This document shows positions 21,094 to 33,617 of a DNA stretch of 64,000 nucleotides, piece after piece. The translations under genes and the position numbers were made by a program. The stretch is from NCBI RefSeq assembly GCF_000264905.1, contig NW_006763136.1:725934-789933 (forward strand), given 5' to 3'. Below the pieces are notes generated by a model. The model was given only the letters and a program-made list of their open reading frames with translations, ran no database searches and was not told where the DNA came from. Positions within the stretch are counted from its first letter, which is position 1. The number at the start of each line of letters is the position of its first letter. This DNA is from Stereum hirsutum FP-91666 SS1 (lineage: Eukaryota; Basidiomycota; Agaricomycetes; Russulales; Stereaceae).

Positions 21094-23684
21094 GGGCGTA
21101 CGGTTCTTTGAACTTGTTCTTATCATGCAGCAGTCATTGTATGACACGGTGCTGTTGATCCATTTGTATGGACGATATCTTGCTATGCACCATTGCACGC
21201 CGCAAATATGTGCCAGAGTCTGCCACAGTCAACTCGCAAGATCCACGACATGGTCTAATCAAGATAAATATCACGATACACAGGGACTTCTGACCGAGGA
21301 CAAACCACAAGCCACCAGCATACCTCAGCACTTCCTAGTGAGTATCCTCTCCTTTTTGTACTATCATTCTGCAGCGTACAGCAAATCTGCAGCATGTCAA
21401 AAATATTCTCTTGTTGGGAGATCCCAATAGGCGGGGTGATGCTGTCGGTGTAGGTTTTCATGCCCTCACCGTGAGGTCAGGGAAGCTCGTGGCAGCTGTT
21501 TACCCCTAGGATTATCCTCATATCGCGTTCAATGGACCCCATGGCTGAAGCTTGGGGCCCAACCTGGGAATGCATAGTGGATGATGGTGTAGTCGAAGCT
21601 TTGTGTGGGTCCATCCTGCTTCTCTAACAGATCGGGCCAGCAACAAGGTTGCTGAACGCCGAACGTAGGCCATTACGATCAGGTTTACTTCTTTCGACGT
21701 ATTTGCGCATGCTGCCGCGGCTTGAACCAGATATGACCGGTACAAATCCGTAAATGGCAGTAGATGGCAGGCCTGTAGTATGTTTAACGAACAGGGCAGT
21801 CTCCCCGCCCTAATGGTGGCCAGAACAGGGATGTATCACACTAATCATCAACCATATGGCACCTACTGTCGTACTCTCTATAATCCTAGAACCGGTCCTC
21901 GTCTCAGACAACGCCGCCTCCACCTCCGGACAAACTCATCCGATCGCATCACACGTCGAGTCATGGAATCCGTGTCAATGATATATCGGACCGCTCAGTA
22001 TGATTCGTATTTGGATACATCCCTTGTTCGAATGATCTACCGACCGCGTTCCTCTTCTCTGTTCTGGCGAACATCAAACAGGTCGAAAGGGTCTTCGTCC
22101 TACTCAACATGGAGGCTCCCTATCCCATCTTCGATCAGGGGGTTGGAATAGGATGTCATTCTGGGAGTTGAAGATCAAGCAGGCTCGTTTATCCAGTGTC
22201 CTCGAGGTGATCCCATACCCTCTCTCTGTGGTAAAGGAATATATGTATACCTTTTCTTACTTTTCATAGCTCGAAGGCCCGTGGTGAATCCGCTTATATA
22301 TGTACCATAGACCATATCGGCTCAGGTTCGTCGATTTATCTCCAAGCAACTCTCTATCATAATGATCTTTCGTCCAGTGCTCCCTCGCCCTCGCGTGATT
22401 CACGAACGTCTAGAAGGCATACTCGGTGTCTCCGACCAGGCGCTTGAGCGGGTAAAAGGACAGCAGGCATCATAGAGACAGGTAAGTAGCGTCCCTTGTA
22501 TGACTTGATTGCGATTCAATTGTGGAGATGCGCCATTTTGATCAGAGATGTACGAGGAGAGGGTGCAAGGCAAAGCGCTGCGCTCAGTCTGTAAACTTGT
22601 TCAATATCACGGTGCACTGTCAGAAAACGTTTGTGGTCTCTTAATCTCGCTACGATTTGTCTGAATCGTCTCGTAATAGGGATTGGCCCGAACATCGTCT
22701 TACCCGTGGGCTGCAATACGAAGCCCTCGACCCAGTCTTCATGGCCTGCTGCACACCGCAAATATTTCCCCTTCGACCTTGATAATGTTGAAGTAACAGA
22801 AACGTTACTCCTTAGATGTTGATGTCGAACAAGACACAACGTTACAGTTGAATGCGCAAGAAAGTGTCGATGTAGTTCCCCGGCGATCAGAGCAAGCTCT
22901 CTCAGGATATCCGCTCTAATTGCTCTTCCTCGGCACCTTATTCAGCATAATCGCATGCCCTGTAGGTTCGGGGAATAATCTATGCTTGTCGAGACGCACT
23001 ACCTTCCCCCGGAAGGAGAACGAGCTGGGAATTCCGTGCGTACGCCCGTCTCGCCACCGCCACAGCTCGTCATTTTTTAACGTGATGGACTTGTTAGACG
23101 CTCGAAGATCACACAGTTCGCATGCTAAACGCTCTCCATACATGAGCGTCCTGTTTCTCCGAACGTCGAAGATGATACACACGGGCGAGCTCAAAGGAAG
23201 GTTTCATTGGTGTTGCATGCTGACTACTACCGCGTCTAGGACGTCTGCATCATTGATGGATTCCAATCTTCCGAGGCTGTTTGCTACATCTGCGGTGCGA
23301 GCGATTTTACGCCCCAATGGCACCCATCTCTGCCCCATCAGAAATCTGATCGATGTCAGGACTCTTCGAGGATGCTATAAAGCTTTCGTGGATTAAGTAA
23401 AGTGTATGTTTTCTTTCACTACCCATCGCTCAGGCCGTCATCAGCGCTCAGAGTTCTCTAGGGCTGTGCGTCCTACGCTGTACCTCTTAACATAGAGCCG
23501 CCTCGACGTCATCCTCATCGACACCAGCTGGCATCCTCGTGGTGCCTGGGACACTTTGTCGTGGGGCTTCGCTGTGGCCCACTGCCGTATGTGGTGCAGT
23601 TGTCTTGTGTTCTCCCGGCGCAAAACAGCCTAACACAAGTGCCAGCAGCTGTCGTATCCGTCACCCAACCAGTAGAGAGCCGAC
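21094..23684. other. Long gene-poor stretch with possible decayed gene pieces
   Basis: No complete gene is supported. Around 22651-22760 (+) one frame reads NRDWPEHRLTRGLQYEA, resembling the end of a MYND finger (DWPDHRLVCGLKY in the gene at the left edge) but with the final Cys replaced. An open piece at about 22030-22160 (+) reads FLFSVLANIKQVERVFVLLN. A frame ending at 22918 (QALSGYPL then stop) follows. These could be remnants of one or more decayed genes. Confidence 0.35.
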
Positions 23685-25034
23685 ATGACCAGGCTAGTGG
23701 GTTTTGACGAGTCTCCAGACTCACTCTCCGTGGTGTCTCAGACGTCGCTTGGCGGAGCGACTCTGCCCCTTCGCCCCCGACGCTGCCGCCCTCTTCCTGT
23801 TCCCACCCGTCCCCCAGACTCAGTTCCTTCACCATCTCGTCCTGGTGACACCAGCTCAAGACGACGTTCTTTACCAGTTGCTGTACATGCCGAAGCCCAA
23901 ATGAGGAACAGGTCTTCGTCTGTCGCCACACAGACTCAGGCCCCTGCCGGGCCTTCACGCTCTCGCTCTAGCACAACTTCAAGCCCACGTCCGCTGCCGA
24001 TGGTTCCCTCGTCCGAACCCTCCCCACCCGCTCTACTACCTTCTTCCACCACACAACATGCACCAATTAGACCTATATCGCTCCCTGTGACGCGATCAGA
24101 TTTTCAATACTATGTTCCACTGTCCAGCAAGGCCGAGAACCCAGAGCCACATGTTGACCGGAATGTCACTCCTGCCAGACATAGTGTCTTTTACTTCAAG
24201 GATGAACTGTCCATCTTCCAGGTTCGCCTTTCTCATGGCTTATTTCTTCAGTCTCAGCATGTCTGAGTCATACATGTTCACATATAGGTAGAAAACACGT
24301 TGTATAAAGTACATCGCTACTTCCTACAGAAAGGATCCCCCATGTTCCGCACGATGTTCTCATACGCGCGCAGGATGGGAAACCGTGTCGGCGAGGGAAC
24401 AAAGGACTCGAAACCCATCATTCTTGACGGAACCACACGGAAGGAGTTCGAGTGTTTATTGAGCTATCTATATGATGGGTTAGCTGCGTTCCCGCCTTTT
24501 CTTCCAGTCTTTGTGTCTCAGTCGCTAACTATATGTTACATCAGTGTCCAGGATGACTTCCAAATGCCTCCGGAATCTTGGCTCTCCCTTTTAGCCATCT
24601 CCTCTCGGTTCAAATTCTCAAGCATCGAAACCCGCGCCCTTTCCGAGCTCTTCTCTCTATCGCCACCCCTTCCTCCAGTTCTCCGGATCTCCTTGGCTAA
24701 CAAACACGCAGAGTCACTCCCTACAGAACAGCGCGAAAAATACATCCACAAGGCAGTGAAAGAGCTCGTTCTGCACCCGCAGACCCTCAAACCCGACGAG
24801 ATCGATAAAATCGGCAGCGAGGTCACGGCCGTCGTGGCTAGAGCGCGAGAAGATTTCGTATGGGAGGTATGTCGCACGATGACCGGCGATGTTACAATTT
24901 GGGAAGGGAGCGTCAGGCTTCCGACCGAGCTTAGGAATGGAATGGGGGGAAATGAGGCGCGCGACTGGAGGAAGGCTGTGGACGGGATTGTCGAGCGTGT
25001 CTTTTCGGACCTGCGTGCTGAGAGCGCTCAGTGA
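23685..25034 (+). CDS. BTB/POZ domain protein (405 aa)
   Basis: Three exons: 23685-24221, 24288-24478 and 24545-25034. Residues 1 to about 165 are rich in Pro and Ser (low complexity). A BTB domain follows at about 168-270: HSVFYFKDELSIFQVENTLY, then YKVHRYFLQKGSPMFRTMF, EFECLLSYLYDG, and the helical FQMPPESWLSLLAISSRFKF. BTB domains dimerise and often serve as adaptors for cullin-3 ubiquitin ligases. Single-BTB proteins with this exact KVHRYFL...SPMFRTMF pattern form a large expanded family in Agaricomycetes. The region after residue 290 is helical and ends with GIVERVFSDLRAESAQ. The partner is unknown. Confidence 0.88.
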
Positions 25035-26256
25035 GATGCCGGAGGTTCCACCATTCCGTGCAACACCACGATGATATCCGAGTGGCCGTTGACACTGATC
25101 AGTATTTTTATTCTCCTCACATTCTCCTTATGGTCTTTGCATTGTAGAACTGGTTTTGATCTCATATGTACCAGTGTATGTCTGTACAATTATGTAGGTT
25201 AGTGTTTGTATGTAAATTATACGGTTGAGTTCTTTTTTTCCAGTTCCTATATCATGCGATACACGCCATACTCATATGAGAGAATGTTGGGGGCCCGCTC
25301 TGTGCGATGATCGCCTCCTGCCGCCCCCTGAGGCCTGCACTGCAAACGAGGTTGTTCGCAGCTTCTAGATGAAACATTTCGCGGCAGCTCATGTATAGAC
25401 ATCAGAAACTCTGGAAGCTCGGATGGTAAGAATGTGCCCGGTGGGGATGCAGGGCATTCTGAAGTTTACTGCAGCGATTGATGTACTGGCGGTGCAAGCC
25501 AGGGTGACTCGTATGGGCGGTCTCCATATGAAGAAAGACTATCAAGTTCAGGTGTGTTGGCTGGGGTATTCTACCACTTACTAACCCGTGTTACGATCGT
25601 GTTCAGGCCATTGGTGCTGAGATGGGGACGTCTGATTCTGTATAGCTGAAACTTAAGCGGCCAGGTGCGGGAACAAACTAAGGCGGGGAGTTGAGATGCA
25701 GTGTGGACCACGCTAGTCAGATCACAAGATATCGAGAACGTTAGCTCACGGATAGATCATAAGCAGTGGTAATGAGGTGAATCGGCCTGGGAGAACTTAG
25801 GTGAGCTATCTGGAGAGAGGAAGAAGGAGAAATCATGACCGTTTCATCACGAGTGTATTCAGCGGTAAGAAGTCGAATCAGAGGATGTGATAAACCCCAT
25901 GGATTCCAACCATCCGTTGGGTATTTCTCAGGGATGGCCGCATCTCATCAGAAGAGCAGTATTTTGGATCTGACCAAGATGCTTGTATTGAGATGCTATG
26001 ATATCGGTAAGTCAGACACGCGAGGTCATCTTTTAGGTCGGCTCTTCTATGCAGACACAGCCGTGATTAGATACAAAAAGGTATGCCCCGTCTGTATGAG
26101 GGTTGTACGATAGTTGTCTAATCTGGGATGAGACACCAGACTGTAAAAATTAAGGGCTAGGTCAAGTCTTGTTACTGGATCAACGAAAACAAGGTTGAGG
26201 ACGCACCCGAAGTAGGTCGTCTAGACATTGGATGATGAGACTTCGCGCCCTCGTTA
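25035..26256. other. Intergenic stretch, no supported gene
   Basis: Lies between the BTB gene and the convergent DUF1115-like gene. An open frame at 25835-26113 (+) has no motif. AT-rich sequence after 25080 is typical 3' flank. Confidence 0.45.
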
Positions 26257-27379
26257 TCATGGGGAGCCTATTATCCGAGCATGTCTTTCTCCACTCTCTG
26301 CGCGTTTTGTGGGCGCGACACGGTCTGTTTTCAACTCCGGCGACGTTTGGGTGCCCGGTTCTGTCTGTGATTCCATCATTGATTTCGCCGCGTCCGGGTC
26401 AAGCACATTCGTTTCGGCTTTCGCTTGAATCTCCTGTCTGGCTCCACGCGCCAAGTGATTTACGAGCCATCTCTTTTTACCGACCTTGTCCATGGCATCG
26501 ATCAATTCGTCCATGCTTTCGACGACCTCAAAGCCTGGCTTCGCGTCTGCGCCTAGTAACAAGGGAGGAGCTGCTGGGTCGAGCAGCATTTTATCAAGAA
26601 CCTTCCACCGTTTGATGAGTCTGAGAACTGTAGCATCGTATAATGGACTCCGGTTAGCTTCACGTCGGGAGGCTCTTGGAGGACTGAACAAACCGGATAT
26701 AGCTACGTTGTGGAAGGCGTTACATTCTCTGTACCTGCCCTCGAAAATGACAACAGCAGGGGAACCGCCCTGAAAGTAAAGTGCGAACACCGGTCAATAT
26801 GAGTGCTGTGAGCCAGAATAGAGAGTCGGTTCAGGACAGAACCTCTACGAGCTTACTTTTAAATAGCCTTTGACGCCGGTCTCCCTCCCGAGCGTCCGCA
26901 TGCGGGTGTAAGGTTTCTTCCCTAAGACTAGAAAATGGCTGGTAAGAGATACTTCAAGTTTGATATGTATACTGGCGCATCAAATGCAGTCATCTACAAT
27001 TATGATAAAATAGAATTTCTGATTGAAACGTAGCAAAAGAGATCGCACATACCTCCATCAATGCGAACGAGCCATACACTTCGTAAACGGGCTTTGGCTT
27101 TGTTAGTTAGGTATCTCCTTCCGAGCAGCAACGGCTGGGGGTCTGTAAAGCAAGATGGTCTCAGAGAAAACAGCATAACACCGAACCGACGAAGTCAGAC
27201 AGCTTTGTTGGGTGGCGACACGGGAGTAAGAACGTGTCAAGTTCGATTCCATCCTGAGCGGGCCACCCTCCGTTGCGATCCACGTGTCGGACGCGTGTTT
27301 TGCCGATCTTCTCCGCCCAACTCCCGCGAGTGCGCCATTTGCCTTGCTTGAACCGCACGCTCATCCATGCCGTCCTCAA
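26257..27379 (-). CDS. RWDD2/DUF1115-like protein, copy 1 (about 296 aa, 5' part uncertain)
   Basis: Tentative exons on the minus strand: 27187-27379, 27053-27142, 26857-26951 and 26257-26769; phases close. The secure part is LTSHFLVLGKK, ETGVKGYLK, then across an intron GGSPAVVIFEG: this is the DUF1115 pattern (SHH...K/R ... G-x-x-K-x-GYPGVI-x-EG) found after an RWD domain in RWDD2-type proteins. A later FEVVESMDELIDAMDKVGKK segment matches the copy at 29282. The first exon shows no clear RWD fold, so start and N-terminus are guesses; the protein could lack RWD. The acidic/Thr-rich tail is unique to this copy. RWDD2-type proteins have no settled function. Confidence 0.5.
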
Positions 27380-27823
27380 AGCCCCTAGAACTTAGAGAAC
27401 TTCATGCTTCTGCAGGCTCGCGCGTTCCTTGCTTTGTTCTTGTCCTTCTCTGACCTATTGGCTATAAAATGAACTTGACTGGTCCTGACTCGCAGCCTCC
27501 GTTTCGTGCCGTCGCGTTCTTAGTCCTCGTCCTCAGCGTTCCGAGCTGTGAACTCCCCCGGTCTTACTCAGTAACTGCTAGTCCGAACTAAAATAGATAC
27601 ACTGGTGCTATATTATACCCACTATACCTTCTCAGCTTCTCTGTATTCTTTGTCTGTGAACATTTGGCTCGTTGCCCGAAGCTCACACTGTGAATCCGAG
27701 GAGTACCAGTATGTATTCCGAGTGTTATTTTGTTTCGAGTATCTGACCTATCATTGATGTCCCTCACCGTTCAGAATAAATTCACCCCATTACCATCAAC
27801 ACTCTTGAATCCGCGCCTCTATC
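27380..27823. other. Intergenic stretch, no supported gene
   Basis: Promoter-side region between the DUF1115-like gene (-) and the small secreted protein gene (+). CT-rich from about 27600. Nothing further is seen. Confidence 0.45.
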
Positions 27824-28102
27824 ATGCACCTCTTCACCCTCTCATCCGCCGTCGCCACCATGCTCCTTCTTTCGACACACGCCCTCGCAGAGCCCACGCC
27901 ACTTTTGCGTTCTGATGCGGCACTCGTACCCGAAGTATCGGCATCAGTTGCATCCTCTCCGCCATCTCCTCGCACGATGGACCGAAGAGATTGGATTGCA
28001 ACCTTTTTTTCACGGCACCAATCTGAGCCACTCTCACCGGCATCATCTACACCTACAAGCCAGCGTCGCAGATCACGCCGCCGTTACCGCTCGCACCCGT
28101 AG
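27824..28102 (+). CDS. Small predicted secreted protein (92 aa)
   Basis: Single open frame starting MHLFTLSSAVATMLLLSTHA, an ordinary signal peptide with likely cleavage after ALA. The mature part is short, rich in Ser, Pro and Ala, and ends in an Arg-rich stretch (QRRRSRRRYRSHP). No cysteine pairs and no known domain. It may be a small secreted or processed peptide; a chance frame cannot be excluded because there is no intron and no homology to lean on. Confidence 0.5.
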   Translation: MHLFTLSSAVATMLLLSTHALAEPTPLLRSDAALVPEVSASVASSPPSPRTMDRRDWIATFFSRHQSEPLSPASSTPTSQRRRSRRRYRSHP

Positions 28103-29281
28103 ACGGACTCTAGAGAAAGGAAAGATTGTATAGATGCTAGTGTTCATGTTATGGAAGATGCGCAGTCATGGATGTGTTTGTATGTCTACAATAGAGAAGA
28201 AGAAATGAATGTTCAAATAAACTATTGTATCATCAGCTCCTACTTATTCTATGTTCACAAACCTCATCGTTTTCCGAGTCTCTCCTTGACCTCACCCGCT
28301 TTATTTGCGATTCCCTAGTGTATCATCTCCGAGTATCTATGTTCCGGCTTTTAAAATAACGGTTCTTTTCTGTGTATTCCTGGAACTGGTTTCTTATAGC
28401 AGAGCCTCATTATTTCGACTGCGCAACCCAGGAGCTTTACGCCACTCGTGCCTATGTATACAACACTTCCAGATATTTTTGATCCAATAGACCTTATATG
28501 TTTCAAGTTTACTTGGAACTCGTTGGCGGAAGATCTGTCCGATCCGCCAATGAGCTTTCGCAAAAAGTTTCAAGTTTTAACTAACATATAAGCCCTAATA
28601 GAACGCATTTTAGATAAGGCGTAACCTTCTGGCAACTCCTTCATCTTATTCCTATTTTTTTGAACGTTCCAAATTGAGGGCACAAGAGATTAGGGCATAT
28701 ACGTAGCGGTTCACATCGCGTTTTGGCAATGTGAATTGAACCCATGACGGGTTCAACACTTCGCAATTTTGACCCGTTGGAGCGTTGAAGCTGAATTCAC
28801 ACTCCGTGTGAATTCGACGCGAAAGTAGCCTCCTCCCATCTCTCCCCGTTCGCTGACATGGCTCAAAACAGCAGACACACTTCGATAGGGGGGCCATGTA
28901 CAGTAGCACCCGGAAGAACCGCGGTATCAGAGGTCATCAGCAAGGGGAACGAGGATGGGAGCAGTCGTAGACCTCGTCTCGAGAAATCAAACTCAGTGCG
29001 AACTGGATATTATATCTAGCTCCACATCCGAGCTTTCGAGTTCACATTTTTTGCTCTCAGAATGATAAACAAAACTGATGTGAATCGCTACATATATGCC
29101 CTATTGCCAGGTCGCGATCGAGGTGCCACAAATTTGGTAGTGTGGCGACGTGTTCAAGAGGTTCGGGCGTCTACTCGTTGTTCAGATTCTGTTCACAACT
29201 CTGGCTCCATATAGTCCAGTCTCACGTTTGCCAGTACACCTGTACGATCACAGACGACTGCGTCTCAATGAATGAGCCTAG
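28103..29281. other. Intergenic region hosting a MITE-like element
   Basis: No gene is supported. Besides the element at 28691-29103, AT-rich flanks occupy 28130-28690. Confidence 0.5.
28691..29103. mobile_element. MITE-like element with about 34-bp inverted ends and TA borders
   Basis: The left end 28691-28724 (TAGGGCATATACGTAGCGGT...) and the right end 29071-29103 are inverted repeats with about five mismatches. Both ends are bounded by TA, as in Tc1/mariner-derived MITEs. Inside are further palindromes, for example GAATTCACACTCCGTGTGAA near 28793 and TTGAACCCATGACGGGTTCA near 28737. There is no coding capacity. The family name cannot be given. Confidence 0.7.
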
Positions 29282-29917
29282 ATGAAGGCCGCAAATCCGC
29301 AGCAGCTCTACATTTGCCTGTCTCGTATGCATCGTACGTCTCCATATCTCTTCACTTTACACTGAACTCGGGAGGATTGACCGATCATCCAACATGTAAT
29401 TCCAGACATCGTCAATCCAAAGAAGTTCCGTCGTCTAAGACGAGAAGCTGAAGCTAACGACGTGTTCGGTCTTGTAAAGGTGGTTACTTTCCATCCCGCA
29501 CGTTTCGTGCGACGTGCTGGACTCATGTGCAGACAGGATATCCCGGTGTTGTTATCGTAGAAGGGTCACAACGCGGCGTGGAGGGATTTCTCAGAGGCGC
29601 AAGAGGTGCGTCTGTAGACTCATGCTCACTGTATCGCCAGTTACTGACGTCGTTCGTTGGCCATGACAGGCCTTCGTTACTTAGAATTCCACCACCTCTC
29701 AACAGAACCTGCATTCCCTCGCGTAACATCTCGACCCTCCCTGGCCGACTCCTCTGGAACAGATATGACATCTACACCCAGGATTATGGCTGATCTAATT
29801 CCAGGGGCTAGGTCCGGGCTTCACGAAGTGGCAAGTATGAAGGAGATGGTGGAGTCAATGGATACTATCGGGAGGAAAGCCTGGTTCAGGGAGGCTATGG
29901 GCATGAGTGGGAGTTGA
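29282..29917 (+). CDS. RWDD2/DUF1115-like protein, copy 2 (148 aa)
   Basis: Exons 29282-29333, 29406-29479, 29533-29605 and 29670-29917; phases close. After MKAANPQQLYICLSRMHHI comes the DUF1115 core: KKFRRLRREAEANDVFGLVK joined over an intron to TGYPGVVIVEGSQ, then GLRYLEFHHLS. The end GLHEVASMKEMVESMDTIGR matches the copy at 26257. The usual N-terminal RWD domain is absent, since only about 17 residues precede the core. The true start could lie in an unrecognised upstream exon, or this could be a shortened copy. Function unknown. Confidence 0.65.
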
Positions 29918-30512
29918 ACGCGTAGCATGGCGTTTCACCTTGCCCCATGATCCATGACTTCCTTCGCATGCGTACTTTGCTTGACTATAGGTAGGTTTGA
30001 CTAGGAGGTGAACTCAATATCGTGTTCCCTGTTTACCTTGTCATCTTTACTTTACTAAAGGTGTTATGATACAGGCTCAGCCCGGTATTCACGTTCGTCC
30101 GGAAATATATCTCATCAAGCGGCCTGTACTTATGGCGGTCACCTTCGGGAGCACAGACCACGAGCGTCTCGCCACAGCACTTTCGAAGGTCAGCCGCTCG
30201 CCTTGACGTCAGTCGTCTGCCTTCTTGGAATGTTCGTTTGCTCGGCTTATGTTCTTTTACCGTGTTTGTATTCGTTCTCTCACCTTTGCAATATATGACT
30301 GGGATGCGCACGCCTCAAAGCAATATCAATGACTCACCCCAGAAGCCTTCAAGGCCATTGTGACTTGCCGCTCGACCTCCAGACCCTTTCGACGGTCCGC
30401 GCACACCGCGTTGTTGTAGTTCATGGTACATAAGGCGCGATGAATGAACAGCGTGCTCGACACCGACAGTCGAGATATCAATCAGCGGAAACGCCCCTAT
30501 TTGTATGCCACA
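29918..30512. other. Intergenic stretch, no supported gene
   Basis: Lies between two plus-strand genes. Open frames here have no motif. Confidence 0.45.
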
Positions 30513-33500
30513 ATGCGTACGCTCCTCAAGATGTTACCACTATCACTGCTTGTCTCGACTCTAGCAGTCGCGCAGAATTCGTCCTATTTTCAACCAAACT
30601 CAACGGGGGTCAAGCTGCAGAATGGGTTTGAGCGTGTCTTTGTGCAGGTCTGTCCCTGTTTCATCTCCTTTTCTCCATGCGTTTTGCTCACACAGTCCCC
30701 GGTGGATGTTATTCTGGTGCTCATTGTAGCCTTTTGGAAACCACGCTTTCCGCGTTCGCGCGAGCCTCATGCATGATCCTTCGGGCACAGAGCCCTCAGC
30801 CTTGTTAGACCCGCCTCTCGAAGGTCCCGGTGGTCAAGCAGGTCTCGATATCTCGAGTACCATCCCGTATGCCGGCAACGCCACCATCCGCAATGGCGAT
30901 CTTGTCGCCGAATTCAACCTCGGGGTCCTGTCATTCTACCGCGTAGAGCCGAATGGAACCCGAACCTTACTCACGGCAGAGTACACGGACGATAAGGCGC
31001 TTCCGGCGAGGTATTATGTTCAGGAGTTCAGGAGCAGTAGTTTCGAGGCCCAGTTTAGCTTCTTGTCGGATACCGGAGAGGGAATTTACGGTGCGGGCCA
31101 ACAAGCTTGTTGTAGGGATGAGAGCGTGAATAAGAAGGGAAGTACGGTGGACCTGTTGAACTTCAATTCTCAGGTGCCAATTCCAATGTTCATGTCGGAC
31201 AAGGTCGGTGTTGACTTGTTTATACTGTTCCGTGAGAGATATTGAAGTGGCGTCAAAATAGGGGTATCTTATGTTCTTCAACTTTCCTGGTCAAGGACGA
31301 ATGGGTAAGTATCGCCTACAGGCTCCAAACATACACTTTTTAATTGCCTTTTATTCTAGAATTTGGTCATTACAAAACCCGCTTCGTCGCTGAAGAAGCA
31401 ACCGTCATCGACTACTACATGTGAGCTACGCCACACCCGAGTTGTGATTGTGGCGCCACGCTGATCTCGCCACAGCACTACGGCCTCGCCAGGAGACTAT
31501 GATACTTTGCAAGAACAGTATACAGCTGTGACAGGAAGACAACCTACACCTCCTGACTTTATCCTCGGCTTCCAGCAGTCGAAGTTGAGGTACTACAACC
31601 AGAGCCAGGTGATAGATGTGGCGCAACGCTTTCATGACGAGCAAATCAACCTCAGTATGATTGTCGTCGGTACGTCACTCCGTCTCTCGAATGCTGCGTG
31701 AATAAATGAGGGCCAATATGCTTTATGTAAATGTCTATCCCTCAGATTTCTTCGCTTGGAAATTCCAAGGCGATTGGTGCGTTAATCGCCTGTATAAGGG
31801 CCGTGATAGCCTTCGTTGATCGTCAATCCCTAACGTCACACTAGGTCGTTCGATCCATCACTCTTCCCTGACCCTGCAGGCATGGCAGCTCAAGTCAAGA
31901 ATCTCACCGGAGCGGAGATGATGGTCTCCCTTTGGCCTTCCGTGGAGAACCTCTCGCGGAACTATCTGGCCTTGCAGAAGAATGGATGGCTAGTGACAAC
32001 AAGAGATGGGACGGGAGTAACGGATCAGTTCGCAGGCGTGTACACCAGGCTTGTAGATTCTACAAATCCCGGGGCAAGAGAGTTCCTGTGTACGCATTCT
32101 ATCTCGAAGCATCAATAAGACTCTGAATAACGTTTTTATGGTTGCAGGGAAAACATTGAACGACAGCTATTTCTCGAAGGGAATCCATAACTTTTGGATC
32201 GACCAAGCGGATGGAGGCACCCTTGGAGAACCTTTCGAAAATAGTACGTATATTGTCTCCATGGTCTCCTACCACTTGCTGACTGCTGATGCACCAACCA
32301 GACGGTGACCTCATTACCCAGATCCCTTACGCGCGTTCTTTTGCCCAGTACTTCGTCGGCACACAGACATCTGCTGGCAAGCTCTATCCATGGCTTCACC
32401 AAGCCGCCATAAACGAAGGGCTTCACAACCTCACTGAACAACCTCTTACATCCTCTTCCTGTGAATACATGTCACTCACGCGGAGCACGTTCGCTGGTGG
32501 CCAAAGGTATTGCAGTTATCTGTGGAGTGGAGATACGGAGAGTAAGTTCGAAGTGCTCTTGCAGCAAATTACGGCAGGGGTTAGTGTCAGCGCCAGTGGG
32601 ATTTCGAGTTGGACGTTGGATATCGGCGGATTTGAGGGTTTGAATGTGGATTCTGAGGAGGGGAGGGAGTTGTTCGTGAGGTGGTTGGCGATGGGGACCT
32701 TTTTGCCTTACGTGAGTCCTCAAGTGGCCAATCTTGTGGCCATCTATCGCTCTATGATCAGAATGCTGACAAGGGAACCTGCAGATGCGTGTACATGGGT
32801 GAGGCGGTTTTGTTCCGAACTCACTGTACAGATTTTCTAACGTCTTGGTAGCGATCGGTCTTGCAACATTCCTGCCAATGCATCGATCTTCAATGGCAAC
32901 AACTGTCCCAACGAGGTGAGCCTGACGGTCTCTCTATCTAAGAACTGAGAGTGACGCTTGTCGTGCAGCCTTGGTCATACGGAGAGGATAACTTCCCTAT
33001 TATCAAGATGGTAAGCCTTGTATCAGCATAAAGTCGCGCAACCCTCACGGTCGGAAGTTTGTTTTAGTACATAGCCCTGCGCTATCAATTGGTCCCCTAC
33101 GTCAAGGCCCTGTTCCAAAAGCTGTACGACACGGGGCGGACCATCATGCGCCCCTTGTACTACGACTTTTCTCTGAGCGACGAGTTCGTCGTCAACGCGA
33201 CCAAAGCAAATGACCCCTTGGTCACGCATCAATTCATGCTTGGTCAGATCATCCTCGGCATGTCTTGCCGCGTCATTGTCTGATAGAAGTTGCTTCTCCT
33301 TTGTTCGCCTGAATAGGACCTCGAATTCTCGTGTCGCCCGTTGGCGTCCAGGGCGCCACGTCCAAGATTGTATATCTGCCTCGCCTCAACGATGAGCAGA
33401 TGGCCCAGAACTTCAGTTGGACACACTGGTACGTCACAATGTTTGGGTCATCTTTTGATTGACTTTTGGGGTCAAGACCACTGACGCTCAGAGATGTAGG

Positions 33501-33617
33501 TGGAGTGGAAAGGACTTCGGTCAAGGAGGTATAAGCGTGGATATCAGTGCGCCGCTGGACCAGATCCCCGTATTTTTCCTCGGAAGCAAGGACGATATCA
33601 TGTCGGGCGATATCTGA
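30513..33617 (+). CDS. Glycoside hydrolase family 31, secreted (737 aa)
   Basis: Fifteen exons: 30513-30647, 30730-31203, 31262-31304, 31360-31420, 31476-31669, 31746-31776, 31845-32089, 32148-32243, 32302-32711, 32785-32798, 32852-32915, 32969-33010, 33068-33242, 33317-33428 and 33500-33617; all phases close. It starts with a signal peptide (MRTLLKMLPLSLLVSTLAVA). The N-terminal beta-sandwich holds PFGNHAFRVRAS. The (beta/alpha)8 barrel contains WKFQGDW, the nucleophile Asp about 413 in NFWIDQADGG and the acid/base Asp about 504 in YLWSGDT. The C-terminal part has RPLYYDF and GPRILVSPV. GH31 enzymes cleave alpha-glucosides or alpha-xylosides; the ATFAGGQR-like RSTFAGGQR-YCSYLWSGDT pattern is that of alpha-glucosidase/xylosidase relatives common in wood-decay fungi. 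Substrate not decidable here. Confidence 0.93.

Noticed and set aside
27225..27265. GTTCGATTCC resembling a tRNA B box
   Set aside because: No matching A box or cloverleaf stems can be formed around it, and it lies in a plausible coding exon.
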